Below, in pieces: positions 17,163 to 25,706 of a DNA stretch of 64,000 nt. Origin of the DNA: Comamonas terrigena NBRC 13299 (lineage in GTDB: Bacteria; Pseudomonadota; Gammaproteobacteria; Burkholderiales; Burkholderiaceae_C); assembly GCF_006740045.1 (NCBI RefSeq), contig NZ_AP019749.1, positions 1,507,001-1,571,000 on the forward strand, written 5' to 3'. A model generated the notes under the pieces. It did not search any database and had not been told where the DNA came from. It was given only the letters and a program-made list of their open reading frames with translations. The position numbers and the translations under genes were made by a program. Every line of letters starts with the position of its first letter. Positions within the stretch are counted from its first letter, which is position 1.

Positions 17163-18701
17163 TCAGCGCTTGCGCTTGGAAGGCGTTCCGCCCTTTTGGG
17201 CCACCGCGGTCTTGCCTTCGTTGCGCGGCACGGCCTTGACAGCGGTCTTGCTGTTGCGGCTGACCTTGGTCACGGTCTGCTGGCGGCCGTTGCCGCTGCT
17301 GGCCACACTGGCGGCCACACGGGCCGGAAGGTACATGGTCAGTGACTGGCCGCTGCGCAGGCTGGCATTGGGGCGCAGGTCGTTCCAGCTCACCACATCG
17401 CTGGAGCTGACGTTGTAGCGCCGTGCAATGCTGATGATGGTGTCACCCTTGCGGGCCTTGACGGTGCTGCGCCGCGTCGTGACTTCGGGTGCAAAGGCGA
17501 TGCTGGCGGTATCCGCCACCTGGCCGGAGACATCGCCGGCTTCGCCTGTACGCGGGATCATCAGTGCCGAGCCGGACTTGATCAGCATGCGCGGCGGGAT
17601 GTTGTTGGCGGTACGCAGGTCGTACTCGCTCATGCCGGCGCGCTGTGCGGCATCGGCCACGCTCATGGTGCGTGGCAGCACCCACACCGTCCAGCTGGCA
17701 TGCTGGCCTTTGTCATAGGCTTCCAGGTTGCGGCGGAATACCTTGGCATTGTCCCAGGGTAGCAGGATCTGCGGCGTGCCGGCCGCCAGGATGACGGGTT
17801 TGTGGAATGATGGGTTGAGGGCGCGGAAGTCTTCTTCGCGCACGTCGGCCAGCTTGGCGACCAGGGCCACGTCGATGTCGCGGGTGATTTCCACGGCCTG
17901 GAAATAAGGGTGGTTCTCGATCAGCGGCAGCTGGGCGCTGAAGCGTCCGGGCTGGGCAATGATGTTCTTGACTGCCTGCAGCTTGGGCACATAGTTGCGC
18001 GTTTCGGCGGGCATGTTCAGCTCGGTGTAGCCCGTGCCCAGGCCCAGCGTCTGGTTGCGCTTGATGGCGCGACCCACGCTGCCTTCGCCCCAGTTGTAGG
18101 CGGCCAGGGCCAGGTGCCAGTCGCCGAACATGTTGTAGAGCTTTTGCAGATAGTCCAGCGCTGCGCGCGTGGAGGCCATCACATCGCGCCGGTCGTCGCG
18201 GAAGCTGTTTTGCTTCAGGTCGAAATAGGTGCCTGTGGCGGGCATGAACTGCCACATGCCGGCGGCCTTGGCGCTGGACACGGCCTGCGGGTTGAACGCG
18301 CTTTCGATATAGGGCAGCAGTGCCAGTTCGGTGGGCATGTCGCGGCGTTCCAGCTCTTCCACGATGTAGAACAGGTATTTGCTGGAGCGCTCGGTCATGC
18401 GCTGGATGTAGTCGGGGCGGCTGCTGTACCACTGCTCCTGGTTCTGGACCAGGTCCTGTTCCAGATCGGGCATGGCAAAACCGTTGCGGATGCGTTCCCA
18501 CAGGTCGGCTGGCGGCGTCAGCGATGCCACCTTGCCGCCGCGGGCGCTCTTGTTGCTCAATGGGCTGAGCGGACCTTGGGGAATATGGCTGGTGACCGAC
18601 GCGGTGCTGGCGTTCGGTGCCGTGCCATCGGTGGGCGTGGTGGTGGCGCAACCGGCCAGCCACAACGCACTGCACAGTAAAAGAATATGCCTCAAATTCA
18701 T
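17163..18701 (-). CDS. mltD: Lytic transglycosylase MltD, LysM-containing lipoprotein
   Basis: Outer-membrane lipoprotein that cleaves peptidoglycan glycan strands. The 512-aa product has a lipoprotein signal with lipobox LAGC (Cys18). The SLT catalytic domain shows YIESAFNPQAVSSAKAAGMWQFMPATG, with the catalytic Glu in YIES. Two LysM-type modules follow: a degenerate one (about 355-395) and a clear one (RKGDTIISIARRYNVSSSDV), then a basic tail. The ATG at 18701 overlaps the gloB stop by four bases (ATGA), which both fixes the start and suggests translational coupling; an upstream ATG at 18719 would break the signal sequence. Confidence 0.93.
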   Translation of the reverse strand: MNLRHILLLCSALWLAGCATTTPTDGTAPNASTASVTSHIPQGPLSPLSNKSARGGKVASLTPPADLWERIRNGFAMPDLEQDLVQNQEQWYSSRPDYIQRMTERSSKYLFYIVEELERRDMPTELALLPYIESAFNPQAVSSAKAAGMWQFMPATGTYFDLKQNSFRDDRRDVMASTRAALDYLQKLYNMFGDWHLALAAYNWGEGSVGRAIKRNQTLGLGTGYTELNMPAETRNYVPKLQAVKNIIAQPGRFSAQLPLIENHPYFQAVEITRDIDVALVAKLADVREEDFRALNPSFHKPVILAAGTPQILLPWDNAKVFRRNLEAYDKGQHASWTVWVLPRTMSVADAAQRAGMSEYDLRTANNIPPRMLIKSGSALMIPRTGEAGDVSGQVADTASIAFAPEVTTRRSTVKARKGDTIISIARRYNVSSSDVVSWNDLRPNASLRSGQSLTMYLPARVAASVASSGNGRQQTVTKVSRNSKTAVKAVPRNEGKTAVAQKGGTPSKRKR

Positions 18702-19489
18702 TGGAATACGTTTTTCCATTCGCGCAGCGCGGTGAAGACGCTGAGCGGGTGTTGGGTGTCGAGGTGAGGCGCGAATTGTGAAGCCCCTTGGGCTACTTGC
18801 ACAACGTTACAACGCAAAAAAGGGTTGATTTCGCGCTCCACCGCCAGGGACGATGGCAGTGTGGGCTGTCCCTGTGCACGCAGATTCTGGCAGTGTGCCG
18901 CATGATGGAGCAGCTGCACATTGTTTGGTTCCACGGCCAAGGCGAAGCGCAAGTTAGAAAGTGTGTACTCATGTGCGCAGCACACGCGGGTGTCGGCGGG
19001 CAGGGACGCCAGTTGCTGCAGCGAATCGAACATCTGTGCCGGCGTGCCTTCGAACAGGCGGCCGCAGCCGGCCGAAAACAGGGTATCGCCGCAGAACAGA
19101 ATGGGGGCATTCCCGGGGCCGGGACCTCCAGGGCTGGCACAGTAATACGCCACATGGCCGCTGGTGTGGCCGGGAATGGCCAGTACCTGCCAGTGCAGGC
19201 CCAGCAGGTGCAAGGTATCACCGCCGTCCACGCGGGTGGCCGGTTCGGGAATGGTCTCGAAGGCGGGACCGTAGACCGTGGCGCCGGTGGCTTCGCGCAG
19301 TGCCGCCACGCCGCCGACATGATCGGCATGGTGGTGGGTCACTAGAATGGTCCGCAGCGCAAGGCCCCGGGCCTGCAACACCTGCATGACAGGCTCGGCC
19401 ACGCCGGGGTCGACCACCAGGGCCTCGTGGCCATCGTGCAGCAACCAGATGTAATTGTCCGCCAGCGCGGGTATGGGCAACAGGTTCAT
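18698..19489 (-). CDS. gloB: Hydroxyacylglutathione hydrolase (glyoxalase II)
   Basis: Zinc enzyme that hydrolyses S-lactoylglutathione to lactate and glutathione in methylglyoxal detoxification. The 263-aa product has the metallo-beta-lactamase motif THHHADHVGG, the later metal ligands (GHTSGH; LFCGDTLFSAGCG; CAHEYT) and the C-terminal glyoxalase II helical domain, so the family length is met. Its start codon shares bases with the divergent methyltransferase start (CATG at 19487-19490), leaving no intergenic space. It overlaps mltD by four bases on the same strand. Confidence 0.96.
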   Translation of the reverse strand: MNLLPIPALADNYIWLLHDGHEALVVDPGVAEPVMQVLQARGLALRTILVTHHHADHVGGVAALREATGATVYGPAFETIPEPATRVDGGDTLHLLGLHWQVLAIPGHTSGHVAYYCASPGGPGPGNAPILFCGDTLFSAGCGRLFEGTPAQMFDSLQQLASLPADTRVCCAHEYTLSNLRFALAVEPNNVQLLHHAAHCQNLRAQGQPTLPSSLAVEREINPFLRCNVVQVAQGASQFAPHLDTQHPLSVFTALREWKNVFQ

Positions 19490-20297
19490 GAGTGAGACGA
19501 ATCGGGTAGTACACCCTTGGAATGCGACGGCGTCGGGCCAGTACCTGCTGGACTGGGAGCAGCAACGCTGCGACGAGGCCGTGTCCGATATTTTCGGCTA
19601 TCACAGCCTTCAGTGGGGTATGCCGATGCTACAAGGGTTACGAACCAACCGCATGCCCCACCGGTGGCTGGCCCTGGAGTCCCCGGAGCAGGCCGCCTGG
19701 TGCCCGCCCGCCGCACAGGAAGGGGAGGTGGCGGCGGACAGTCCGCGGTGGGCTCCCGCTTTCTATGCCGATTTCCGCGCGTTGCCGCTGGCCGATGCCT
19801 GCATGGACCTGCTGATCCTGCCGCACACCCTGGAGCTCAGCCCCGACCCCCACGCCACGCTGCGCGAGGTGGCGCGCGTGCTGATGCCCGAAGGCAAGGT
19901 GCTGATCTTTGGCCTGAACCCCTGGAGCCTGTGGGGTGCCCAGCACGCGCTGGAGCGGCCGGCGGAGGACGCTGCCAATGCCACGCGGGGAATTGCCTAT
20001 CTGCGGCTGCGCGACTGGCTGCGGCTGATGGAGCTGGAAATCGAGGCGGTGGACTTCGGCGCCTTCACCCCCCATGTGCAGCAGGCGCGCTGGCAGCAGC
20101 GCTGGGGCTGGATGAACCGTGTGGGAGCCAAAACCTGGCCCATACTCGGCGCTGTTTATTGCGTGGTGGCCATCAAGCGCGTGCAGGGCATGCGGCTGCT
20201 GGAGCCCGGCTGGCGCACGCGCCGTGTCAATGCGCCAGGGGCGGTGCCCGTGGCCCAGCGCAATCCATCGTCGAAATACAAGGATATGAAGTTGTGA
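19488..20297 (+). CDS. Class I SAM-dependent methyltransferase
   Basis: Probable S-adenosylmethionine-dependent methyltransferase of unknown substrate, 269 aa. The first ~100 residues are a lineage-type N-terminus ([17 protein letters not shown]...). The methyltransferase core is seen later: a motif around [49 protein letters not shown], which corresponds to strands 4-5 of the fold. The glycine-rich SAM motif is degenerate. ATG 19488 is chosen because earlier in-frame starts lie inside gloB. Its stop overlaps the rnhA start, so the pair is likely one transcript; the context (rnhA, dnaQ-like genes nearby in relatives) gives no substrate hint. Confidence 0.85.
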   Translation: MSETNRVVHPWNATASGQYLLDWEQQRCDEAVSDIFGYHSLQWGMPMLQGLRTNRMPHRWLALESPEQAAWCPPAAQEGEVAADSPRWAPAFYADFRALPLADACMDLLILPHTLELSPDPHATLREVARVLMPEGKVLIFGLNPWSLWGAQHALERPAEDAANATRGIAYLRLRDWLRLMELEIEAVDFGAFTPHVQQARWQQRWGWMNRVGAKTWPILGAVYCVVAIKRVQGMRLLEPGWRTRRVNAPGAVPVAQRNPSSKYKDMKL

Positions 20298-20743
20298 ACA
20301 AGGTTGTGATCTACACGGACGGCGCCTGCAAGGGCAACCCCGGCCCTGGTGGCTGGGGTGTGCTGATGCAGGCGGGAGACGCCAAGAAGGAACTGTTTGG
20401 CGGCGAACGTGAAACCACCAACAACCGTATGGAGCTGCAGGCGGTGATCGAGGCGCTCAGCGCCCTCAAGCGTCCCTGCGATGTGACGCTGTACCTGGAC
20501 AGCCAGTACGTGCGCAAAGGCATCACCGAATGGATCCACGGCTGGAAGGCCAAAGGGTGGCGCACGGCCAGCAAGGAACCCGTCAAGAATGCAGAGCAGT
20601 GGCAGCAGCTGGACGCGCTGGTCAGCGGCGCCGGCCACCGCATCGACTGGCGCTGGGTCAAGGGCCACGCCGGAGACCCGGGCAATGAACGCGCCGACGC
20701 CCTGGCAAACAAGGGCGTGGACCAGGCACTGGGGCGGCTGTAA
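20294..20743 (+). CDS. rnhA: Ribonuclease HI
   Basis: Endonuclease that cuts the RNA strand of RNA-DNA hybrids (R-loops, primers). The 149-aa product starts [22 protein letters not shown]. The four acidic catalytic residues are Asp9, Glu47 (NNRMELQA), Asp69 (LYLDSQ) and Asp135 (GNERADALA), with His125 in VKGHAG. The start is GTG at 20294, overlapping the upstream TGA (GTGA), with an AAGGA site nine bases upstream; this is more plausible than any earlier frame start. Confidence 0.97.
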   Translation: MNKVVIYTDGACKGNPGPGGWGVLMQAGDAKKELFGGERETTNNRMELQAVIEALSALKRPCDVTLYLDSQYVRKGITEWIHGWKAKGWRTASKEPVKNAEQWQQLDALVSGAGHRIDWRWVKGHAGDPGNERADALANKGVDQALGRL

Positions 20744-20821
20744 GCACCGCGGACGCCACGCTCGCCATGCGCGCGATACGCTTGTTGCACCCCGTCGTAC
20801 GGGAAGTGCGGCCGGGCTGCT

Positions 20822-21415
20822 GTGCCTACCTTCGACGAACGACAAGTAATGCAAGCCCTTAGCAGGGAGACCCTGGTGGCGCTGGCCATGGAAAACCCCG
20901 CCAACCGTGCCTTGCTGGCGTTGCTGCCCACGCTGGAGCTGCCGCAGGGCATGCTGACTGCGGGCTGCCTGTTCCAGACGGTGTGGAACCTGCAATCCGG
21001 CCGCCCGCCCCAGTGGGGCATCAAGGACTATGACGTCATCTACTTTGACGACGATCTGTCCTGGGAGGCCGAAGACCGCGTCATTGCGCGCGTGCGCCAG
21101 GCATGCCAGCGCCTGGGCGTGCATGTGGAGGTGCGCAACCAGGCCCGTGTGCACCTGTGGTATGCCCAGAAATTCGGCGCCAGCTACGCGCCGCTGCACC
21201 GGGCCACCGATGGCATCGACCGCTACCTGATCTGCTCCACCTGCATCGGGGTGGACGTTGCCACCGGCGTGCTGTATAGCACCCACGGACTGGACGATCT
21301 GCAGCGCAATGTGCTGCGGATCAATCCCCTGAACCACCAGCCTGCCATGTTTGCCGACAAGGTACGCAGCTACCAGGAACGCTGGCCATGGCTGACGGTG
21401 GAGGCAGCATGCTGA
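20822..21415 (+). CDS. Nucleotidyltransferase family protein (COG3575-like)
   Basis: Product of 197 aa of the YP-type nucleotidyltransferase-like family with no assigned role. The sequence shows LTAGCLFQTVWNLQSGRPPQWGIKDYDVIYFDDDLSWEAEDRVI; the D-Y-D-V-x-Y-F-D-D cluster is the presumed metal site. The C-terminus (RINPLNHQPAMFADKVRSYQERWPWL) is typical of this family. The first start is GTG 20822; ATG 20849 removes nine residues and is equally possible. It stands 78 bases after rnhA. Substrate unknown. Confidence 0.82.
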   Translation: MPTFDERQVMQALSRETLVALAMENPANRALLALLPTLELPQGMLTAGCLFQTVWNLQSGRPPQWGIKDYDVIYFDDDLSWEAEDRVIARVRQACQRLGVHVEVRNQARVHLWYAQKFGASYAPLHRATDGIDRYLICSTCIGVDVATGVLYSTHGLDDLQRNVLRINPLNHQPAMFADKVRSYQERWPWLTVEAAC

Positions 21416-21504
21416 GTGGCTGTGGCGCGCGCTTGGCCGCATGGCTGACGATTTCCCCGTGCCAGAATGGCGCGCATGGATGCTGAACCGGTGAAGGAGG
21501 GCGC

Positions 21505-22155
21505 ATGCGGGCGCTGCACGAGCTGTTGAACCATGCCGAGTCGGCGTTGCCGCTGATCACGGCGTGGGCCCGGGATGCGGAGCTGCCCGTGGAGCTGTTG
21601 CCGCCCTCGGCCGCATGCGATGCGGTGCTGCTGGCGCTGCAGGTGACGACGCGTTCGCCGCTGGGGGCCATGGCCCATGGCACCGGCGGCGTGCTGGTCG
21701 ATGGGGGCTGGCTGCGCCTGCTGGGTTCGGGTCATCCCCGGCTGTCGCGCGATCTGGCGGCATGGAACCAGTCGCGCGGCGATGGCTTTCTGTTGGTGGG
21801 CGATGATGCCGTGGGCGGCTTCTTCGCCATCAACGGCGGTGCGCTGGGGGCGGACCGGGGAGGCATCTACTATCTGGCACCGGACACCCTCGCCTGGGAA
21901 GCGCTGGAGATGGGGCACACGGCGTTCATGCAGTGGGCTTTTTCCAGCCGTCTGTGCGACTTCTACCGCGATTTGCGCTGGGAGGGCTGGCAGGCCGATG
22001 TGGCGGCGCTGGATGCCGACAGTTGCATGGGTTTCTATCCTTTTCTGTTCACTGCCCAGGGTTCGGTGCACACCAGCGCACGCCGGCCCACGCCCGTGGC
22101 GGAGCATTACGCTTTCATGTGCCAAGGCGGGACGCAGGCCTGCAGCAGCCCGTGA
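21505..22155 (+). CDS. DUF2625 family protein
   Basis: A 216-aa cytosolic protein of unknown function. It matches my memory of DUF2625 proteins along its length: LLALQVTTRSPLGAMAHGTGG, VDGGWLRLLGSGH, LLVGDDAVGGFFAINGGALG, IYYLAPDTLAWEALEMGHTAFMQWAFS, LRWEGWQADV and CMGFYPFLFTAQG. The pattern of a compact single domain with strong Gly/Trp conservation resembles immunity or SMI1/KNR4-like proteins, but that is speculation. ATG 21505 has a GGAGGG site. It starts a short run of three poorly known genes on the plus strand. Confidence 0.8.
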   Translation: MRALHELLNHAESALPLITAWARDAELPVELLPPSAACDAVLLALQVTTRSPLGAMAHGTGGVLVDGGWLRLLGSGHPRLSRDLAAWNQSRGDGFLLVGDDAVGGFFAINGGALGADRGGIYYLAPDTLAWEALEMGHTAFMQWAFSSRLCDFYRDLRWEGWQADVAALDADSCMGFYPFLFTAQGSVHTSARRPTPVAEHYAFMCQGGTQACSSP

Positions 22156-22218
22156 GGCAGGGAGCCGGGCAGGCCTCGGCAGCACCTTGCACCGCCATGG
22201 AACCACACTGAGACGACG

Positions 22219-22521
22219 ATGGTCAGTTACACACTCGACAACGGCGAAACCTTGCATGCGCAGGCGCCGGACACTTTCTATCTGCCGCCTGGCGAGATGC
22301 GGGCCGGGTTGAATGTGGGCGACTTTGCCAAGCTGGTCTTTCGCATCACCCACGAGGCAGGGGAGAACGTGGAGCGCATGTGGGTGATCGTCCAGGCCCG
22401 CCAGGGTGCGGGCTATCTGGGCACGCTCGACAACCAGCCGTATTGCACGCAAGCCCTGGCGCCTGGCCTGCAGGTGGCGTTCGGCCCCGAGCATGTGATC
22501 CAGATCCTGCGCGGCGATTAG
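22219..22521 (+). CDS. Small protein, DUF2314/DUF2185-like
   Basis: A 100-aa protein whose layout (FAKLVFRITHEAGENVERMWVIV, GYLGTLDNQPYC, LAPGLQVAFGPEHVIQIL) resembles the DUF2314 pattern of an E-x-M/I-W-V strand, a G-x-L-D-N-x-P turn and a C-terminal D/E-H-V-I strand. I recognise the pattern only loosely. Function unknown; some relatives of this kind are suspected immunity or stress proteins. It follows DUF2625 by 63 bases and precedes the CTTC repeat by 29 bases. Confidence 0.7.
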   Translation: MVSYTLDNGETLHAQAPDTFYLPPGEMRAGLNVGDFAKLVFRITHEAGENVERMWVIVQARQGAGYLGTLDNQPYCTQALAPGLQVAFGPEHVIQILRGD

Positions 22522-22550
22522 GCGCACAGCCCATGCGCAGCCCGCTTTCG

Positions 22551-22594
22551 CTTCCTTCCTTCCTTCCTTCCTTCCTTCCTTCCTTCCTTCCTTC
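22551..22594 (+). repeat. Tetranucleotide microsatellite (CTTC)11
   Basis: Eleven perfect CTTC units. An ATG at 22533 opens a frame through the repeat. With 11 units that frame ends at a TGA (22632-22634) after 33 codons. With 9 or 12 units it would fuse in frame to the downstream ORF (22631-23041). This is the geometry of phase-variable genes controlled by slipped-strand repeats. Confidence 0.9.
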
Positions 22595-22630
22595 CCCATC
22601 TCCCTGCCGCCCCAAGCGGCCTTTGGCCTG

Positions 22631-23041
22631 TTGAGCAAACAGGAGCTGCGCGCGCTGGCGGACAGGCTGCTGGTGCAGGATGTGCTGGCGGTGGACAGGT
22701 GCATAGCGTTTGTGCTGGCGGACACCCGGGGACTGTGGCATGGCCGGGCCCGGGCAATGGTCTGCCGCCGCCTGAAGCACTGCCCGCTGGGGCGCAGCCA
22801 GCGCACACAGCTGCTGTCCAGCATTCTTCTACGGCTGCAGACCGGAGCGTTCGCCGAACAGTTCAAGGACCAGCTGCGCCTGGCACGGCATCTGGACCGG
22901 CAACGCACCCTGGCCGCTGCGGAACGCGCACTGACCAGCAGCCGCCCCTATGTGCAGCGTTATGCGCAGTGGACGGTGGCGGTGTGCCAGTCCCCAGCGC
23001 CATCCATCGCCGTCTCTGTCCCCCGCGCCAGCCCCACCTGA
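22631..23041 (+). CDS. Hypothetical helical protein behind a CTTC repeat
   Basis: A 136-codon frame with convincing coding character (GC-rich third positions, regular Leu/Arg/Ala helices: LRALADRLLVQDVLAVDRCIAFVLADTRGLWHGRAR...). I do not recognise it. No standard start exists in frame except TTG 22631, without a ribosome site. That TTG overlaps the TGA that ends the repeat-containing leader (TTGA), so it could be reached by coupled re-initiation. If the repeat had 12 units, the ATG at 22533 would give a single protein of about 170 aa with an N-terminus of repeated Leu-Pro-Ser-Phe. The gene converges on the thioredoxin-fold gene after 31 bases. Confidence 0.6.
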   Translation: MSKQELRALADRLLVQDVLAVDRCIAFVLADTRGLWHGRARAMVCRRLKHCPLGRSQRTQLLSSILLRLQTGAFAEQFKDQLRLARHLDRQRTLAAAERALTSSRPYVQRYAQWTVAVCQSPAPSIAVSVPRASPT

Positions 23042-23072
23042 CCGGCATTGCCGCGCGGTAGCGGGTTCCGTT

Positions 23073-23402
23073 TCAGGCGGCCTCCACCACCATCCGCACC
23101 GCCGCTTCAGCCTGTGCGCCCTGTGGCCGCACGGTCCTGCGGATTTCCTGGCCGTCCTGCAGCAGCACCAGCGTGGGCCAGAGCTTGACGCGGAACAGGC
23201 GTCCCAGGCGGCGGCCGGGGCCGTCTTCCACCTTGATGTGCTGGATGTCGTCTCGCGGTGCCAGCACCTTGCGGATGGCGTCCTGCGCGCCCAGGCAGTG
23301 GGGACACCAATCGGTGCCGAACTCCAGCAGCACCAGGCCGGGCAGGGCTTGCACAGCCTCGGCGATGGGCTCTGGCAGGGTGGCGGTATCGGTGTAGGCC
23401 AT
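23073..23402 (-). CDS. Thioredoxin-fold protein with WCPHC motif
   Basis: A 109-aa single-domain protein with the redox motif FGTDWCPHC near residue 33, RVKLWPTLVLLQDGQE with the cis-Pro and no signal peptide, so a cytosolic thioredoxin-like reductase is likely. The WCPHC centre differs from housekeeping TrxA (WCGPC) and is closer to a more oxidising, DsbA-type centre. It lies 31 bases after moeA on the same strand and may be part of the molybdenum cofactor transcript. Substrate unknown. Confidence 0.83.
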   Translation of the reverse strand: MAYTDTATLPEPIAEAVQALPGLVLLEFGTDWCPHCLGAQDAIRKVLAPRDDIQHIKVEDGPGRRLGRLFRVKLWPTLVLLQDGQEIRRTVRPQGAQAEAAVRMVVEAA

Positions 23403-23433
23403 GGATGCGTTGACTGCAAAAAGAATGCAGCTT

Positions 23434-24744
23434 TTATAGCAGGCCGTGCAGTGGCAGCGCGTTGACCAGGGTTGCTGCCGCCAGATCGCCCTGGTGGTGG
23501 TCCAGCAGCAGCAGGGCGTCGGCCTGCACCAGGCTGCTGAGCATGGCCGAGCTCTGGTTGCCGGTGGGGCGGGCCTCGACCTGGCCCTGGGCATTGGTGT
23601 GCAGGGTGGCACGGACGAATTCGGTGCGGCCGGCACGCTTGCGCAGCGGCACAGCCAGCGGAACCTGCACCAACGCTGGCGTGGCACGCTCGGCATCCAT
23701 GCCCATGGCCTGCAGCAGCGCGGGGCGAGCCAGCAGCGCAAAGCTGAGGAGGGTGGCAACCGGGTTGCCGGGCAGGCCCAGCAGCAACGCGCCAGGGCGA
23801 CCGTCTGCCCGGTGCATGCGGCCGACGGCCAGTGGGCGGCCGGGGCGCATGGCGATGCGCAGGAAAGCCACATCGCCCAGCTCGGCCAGCAGGGTCTGGG
23901 TATGGTCGGCGTCGCCGCTGCTGACGCCGCCGCTGGTCAGGATGACATCGGCATCCTGTGCGGCGTGCTGCAGCGCCGCGCGCAGTGCGGCAGGCTCGTC
24001 GCGCACAGCGCCCAAGTCGTGCACGGTGCAGCCCAGTTGCTGCAGTGCCGCGGCCAGTGCAAAGCGGTTGCTGTCGTAGATGGCGCCGGTGCGGGCCGCT
24101 TCGCCCGGTTGCAGCAGCTCATCGCCGGTGGAAAACAGGGCCACGCGCAGGCGGCGGCGCACGGTCAGCTGGGCCAGGCCCAGGCCGGCGGCCAGGCCCA
24201 GCTCGGCAGGACCCAGGCGGGTGCCGGCAGGCAGGGCGGTGGCGCCTGTGGCCAGTTCCTCGCCGCGCTGGCGGCGGTTGGCGCCGGGGCGCAGTCCGGC
24301 GCTGGCAAAGCGCACGGTGGGCGCTGCCGCATCCGCAGTGCCTTCCAATTGGCACAGCTCAAACGGCACAACGGTGTCCAGCCCCGGCGGCAGCATGGCA
24401 CCCGTCATGATGCGCAGCGCATGGCCAGCCGGAATATCCCCCGTCCAGGGCTGGCCGGCCAGCACGGTCCCCGCAACGGGCAGCGCCAGCGGTTCGGCCG
24501 TGGCCAGCCACTGGCCGGCAAAGGCATAGCCGTCCATGGCGGCGTTGTCGTGCGGCGGTACATCGACGGGGGACAGGACATCGGCTGCCAGCACGCGGCC
24601 CAGCGCCTGTTGCAGCGGCAGCGACTCGGTCTCTGCCACGGGCTGGGCCAGGGCGCGCAGCAGGGTGTGGACCTGGTTTACCTGCATGGCGCCGGCATCC
24701 GCGCCAATCCGGGTCAGCAGTTGGGTCATCCAGGAGGGGGACAT
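23434..24744 (-). CDS. moeA: Molybdopterin molybdenumtransferase MoeA
   Basis: Inserts molybdate into adenylylated molybdopterin. The 436-aa product shows the family's landmarks: SPVDVPPHDNAAMDGYAF, IMTGAMLPPGLDTVVPFE, the central VALFSTGDELLQPGE, IYDSNRFALAAAL, then VILTSGGVSSGDADHTQ and GLPGNPVATLLSF. The C-terminal domain IV follows. The ATG overlaps the mobA stop by one base (TGATG), so the two are translationally coupled. The longer frame continuing upstream belongs to mobA's other frame and is not used. Confidence 0.96.
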   Translation of the reverse strand: MSPSWMTQLLTRIGADAGAMQVNQVHTLLRALAQPVAETESLPLQQALGRVLAADVLSPVDVPPHDNAAMDGYAFAGQWLATAEPLALPVAGTVLAGQPWTGDIPAGHALRIMTGAMLPPGLDTVVPFELCQLEGTADAAAPTVRFASAGLRPGANRRQRGEELATGATALPAGTRLGPAELGLAAGLGLAQLTVRRRLRVALFSTGDELLQPGEAARTGAIYDSNRFALAAALQQLGCTVHDLGAVRDEPAALRAALQHAAQDADVILTSGGVSSGDADHTQTLLAELGDVAFLRIAMRPGRPLAVGRMHRADGRPGALLLGLPGNPVATLLSFALLARPALLQAMGMDAERATPALVQVPLAVPLRKRAGRTEFVRATLHTNAQGQVEARPTGNQSSAMLSSLVQADALLLLDHHQGDLAAATLVNALPLHGLL

Positions 24745-25436
24745 CAGCGGTTCTCCATCTTCGGTACGGCGGCGTGCAGCCCTTCCAGGGCATGCAGCTC
24801 CTGCAGGGAGTTGGCATTGGCAAAGGCCAGCGGGTCGTCGCCCGGCTGGTCGAAGCAGGCCACGGCCAGCGGGTGCAGCGCGGTCCAGCGGTCGATCTTG
24901 CGACCGCCTGCGCTGACGAACTGCTGCAGGCTGGCGAGCAGGCTGGTGTGTATCAGGCAGAAAGCGGGCTGGGCACGCAGAGGTGGGGCATGGATGGCTG
25001 TCGCTGCGCTGGCGGCGTCCGCATGGGGTGCTGCCGGCTCGGTATCCGGCGCGTGCGCCAGGGCCAGCGGGGCCTGTGCGGCTTCGGCTGCGGCCACCAG
25101 GCGCGCGGCCAGGTCGGCCGGGAAGCGGGGCGTATCGCAAGGCACGGCCAGCAGCCAGGGGGTGCGGCAATGCAGCAGGCCGGCCAGAAAGCCTGCCAGG
25201 GGGCCGGGGTAGTCGGCCTCGGTGTCGACCACCACCTCCACGCCCCAGGCACGGTAGGTCTCGAGATGGCGGTTGGCGTTGACCAGCAGCGGCCCGACCT
25301 GGGGCGCCAGGCGCTGCAGCGCGTGCCGGGCCAGCGGCTGGCCGGCAAACGGCTGCAAGCCCTTGTCCACGCCGCCCATGCGGCTGCCACGGCCGCCGGC
25401 CAGCACCATGCCGGTGATGTCGGAAGTAGCGATCAT
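24744..25436 (-). CDS. mobA: Molybdenum cofactor guanylyltransferase MobA
   Basis: Attaches GMP to molybdopterin to make the bis-MGD cofactor used by DMSO-reductase-family enzymes such as nitrate reductase and formate dehydrogenase. The N-terminal GTP-binding motif is GMVLAGGRGSRMGGVDKGLQPFAGQPLA, and the region AVPCDTPRFP fits the metal-binding D-T. The product is 230 aa from ATG 25436; an ATG three codons earlier is possible. An insertion rich in Ala/Pro sits near residues 140-165. It is coupled to moeA downstream. Confidence 0.93.
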   Translation of the reverse strand: MIATSDITGMVLAGGRGSRMGGVDKGLQPFAGQPLARHALQRLAPQVGPLLVNANRHLETYRAWGVEVVVDTEADYPGPLAGFLAGLLHCRTPWLLAVPCDTPRFPADLAARLVAAAEAAQAPLALAHAPDTEPAAPHADAASAATAIHAPPLRAQPAFCLIHTSLLASLQQFVSAGGRKIDRWTALHPLAVACFDQPGDDPLAFANANSLQELHALEGLHAAVPKMENR

Positions 25437-25706
25437 GTTCTTCAAAAAATATAGCTGCCTGCTCCCCTGCAGCAGGCAAGTGAGGCTGATTTGGCGCCAA
25501 GTGTAGCGGCAGGGCCGCAGCGCTTCGGGCGGTCAGGCCCCAGGGGTGTGGTGTCCATGGCGGGGATTTCACTGCGGCGTTCGGCCCTGCCCCAATCTGC
25601 CCACGTCTCCAGCAACCGATGTGCTGTCTGCCGGAGACCCTAGCTAAACGCCGCTGACTGGCGCTGCGGCCGTCCGCTGTTCAGGGGCCACCCGGTGCTT
25701 CAGGGC

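Noticed and set aside
22518..22620. Repeated Gly-Arg-Lys-Glu peptide on the minus strand across the CTTC repeat
   Set aside because: It is simply the reverse complement of the microsatellite read in frame; surrounding frame is not gene-like.
23446..25212. Long plus-strand frame opposite moeA and mobA
   Set aside because: Gln/Gly/Arg-rich shadow; moeA and mobA have complete family motifs on the minus strand.
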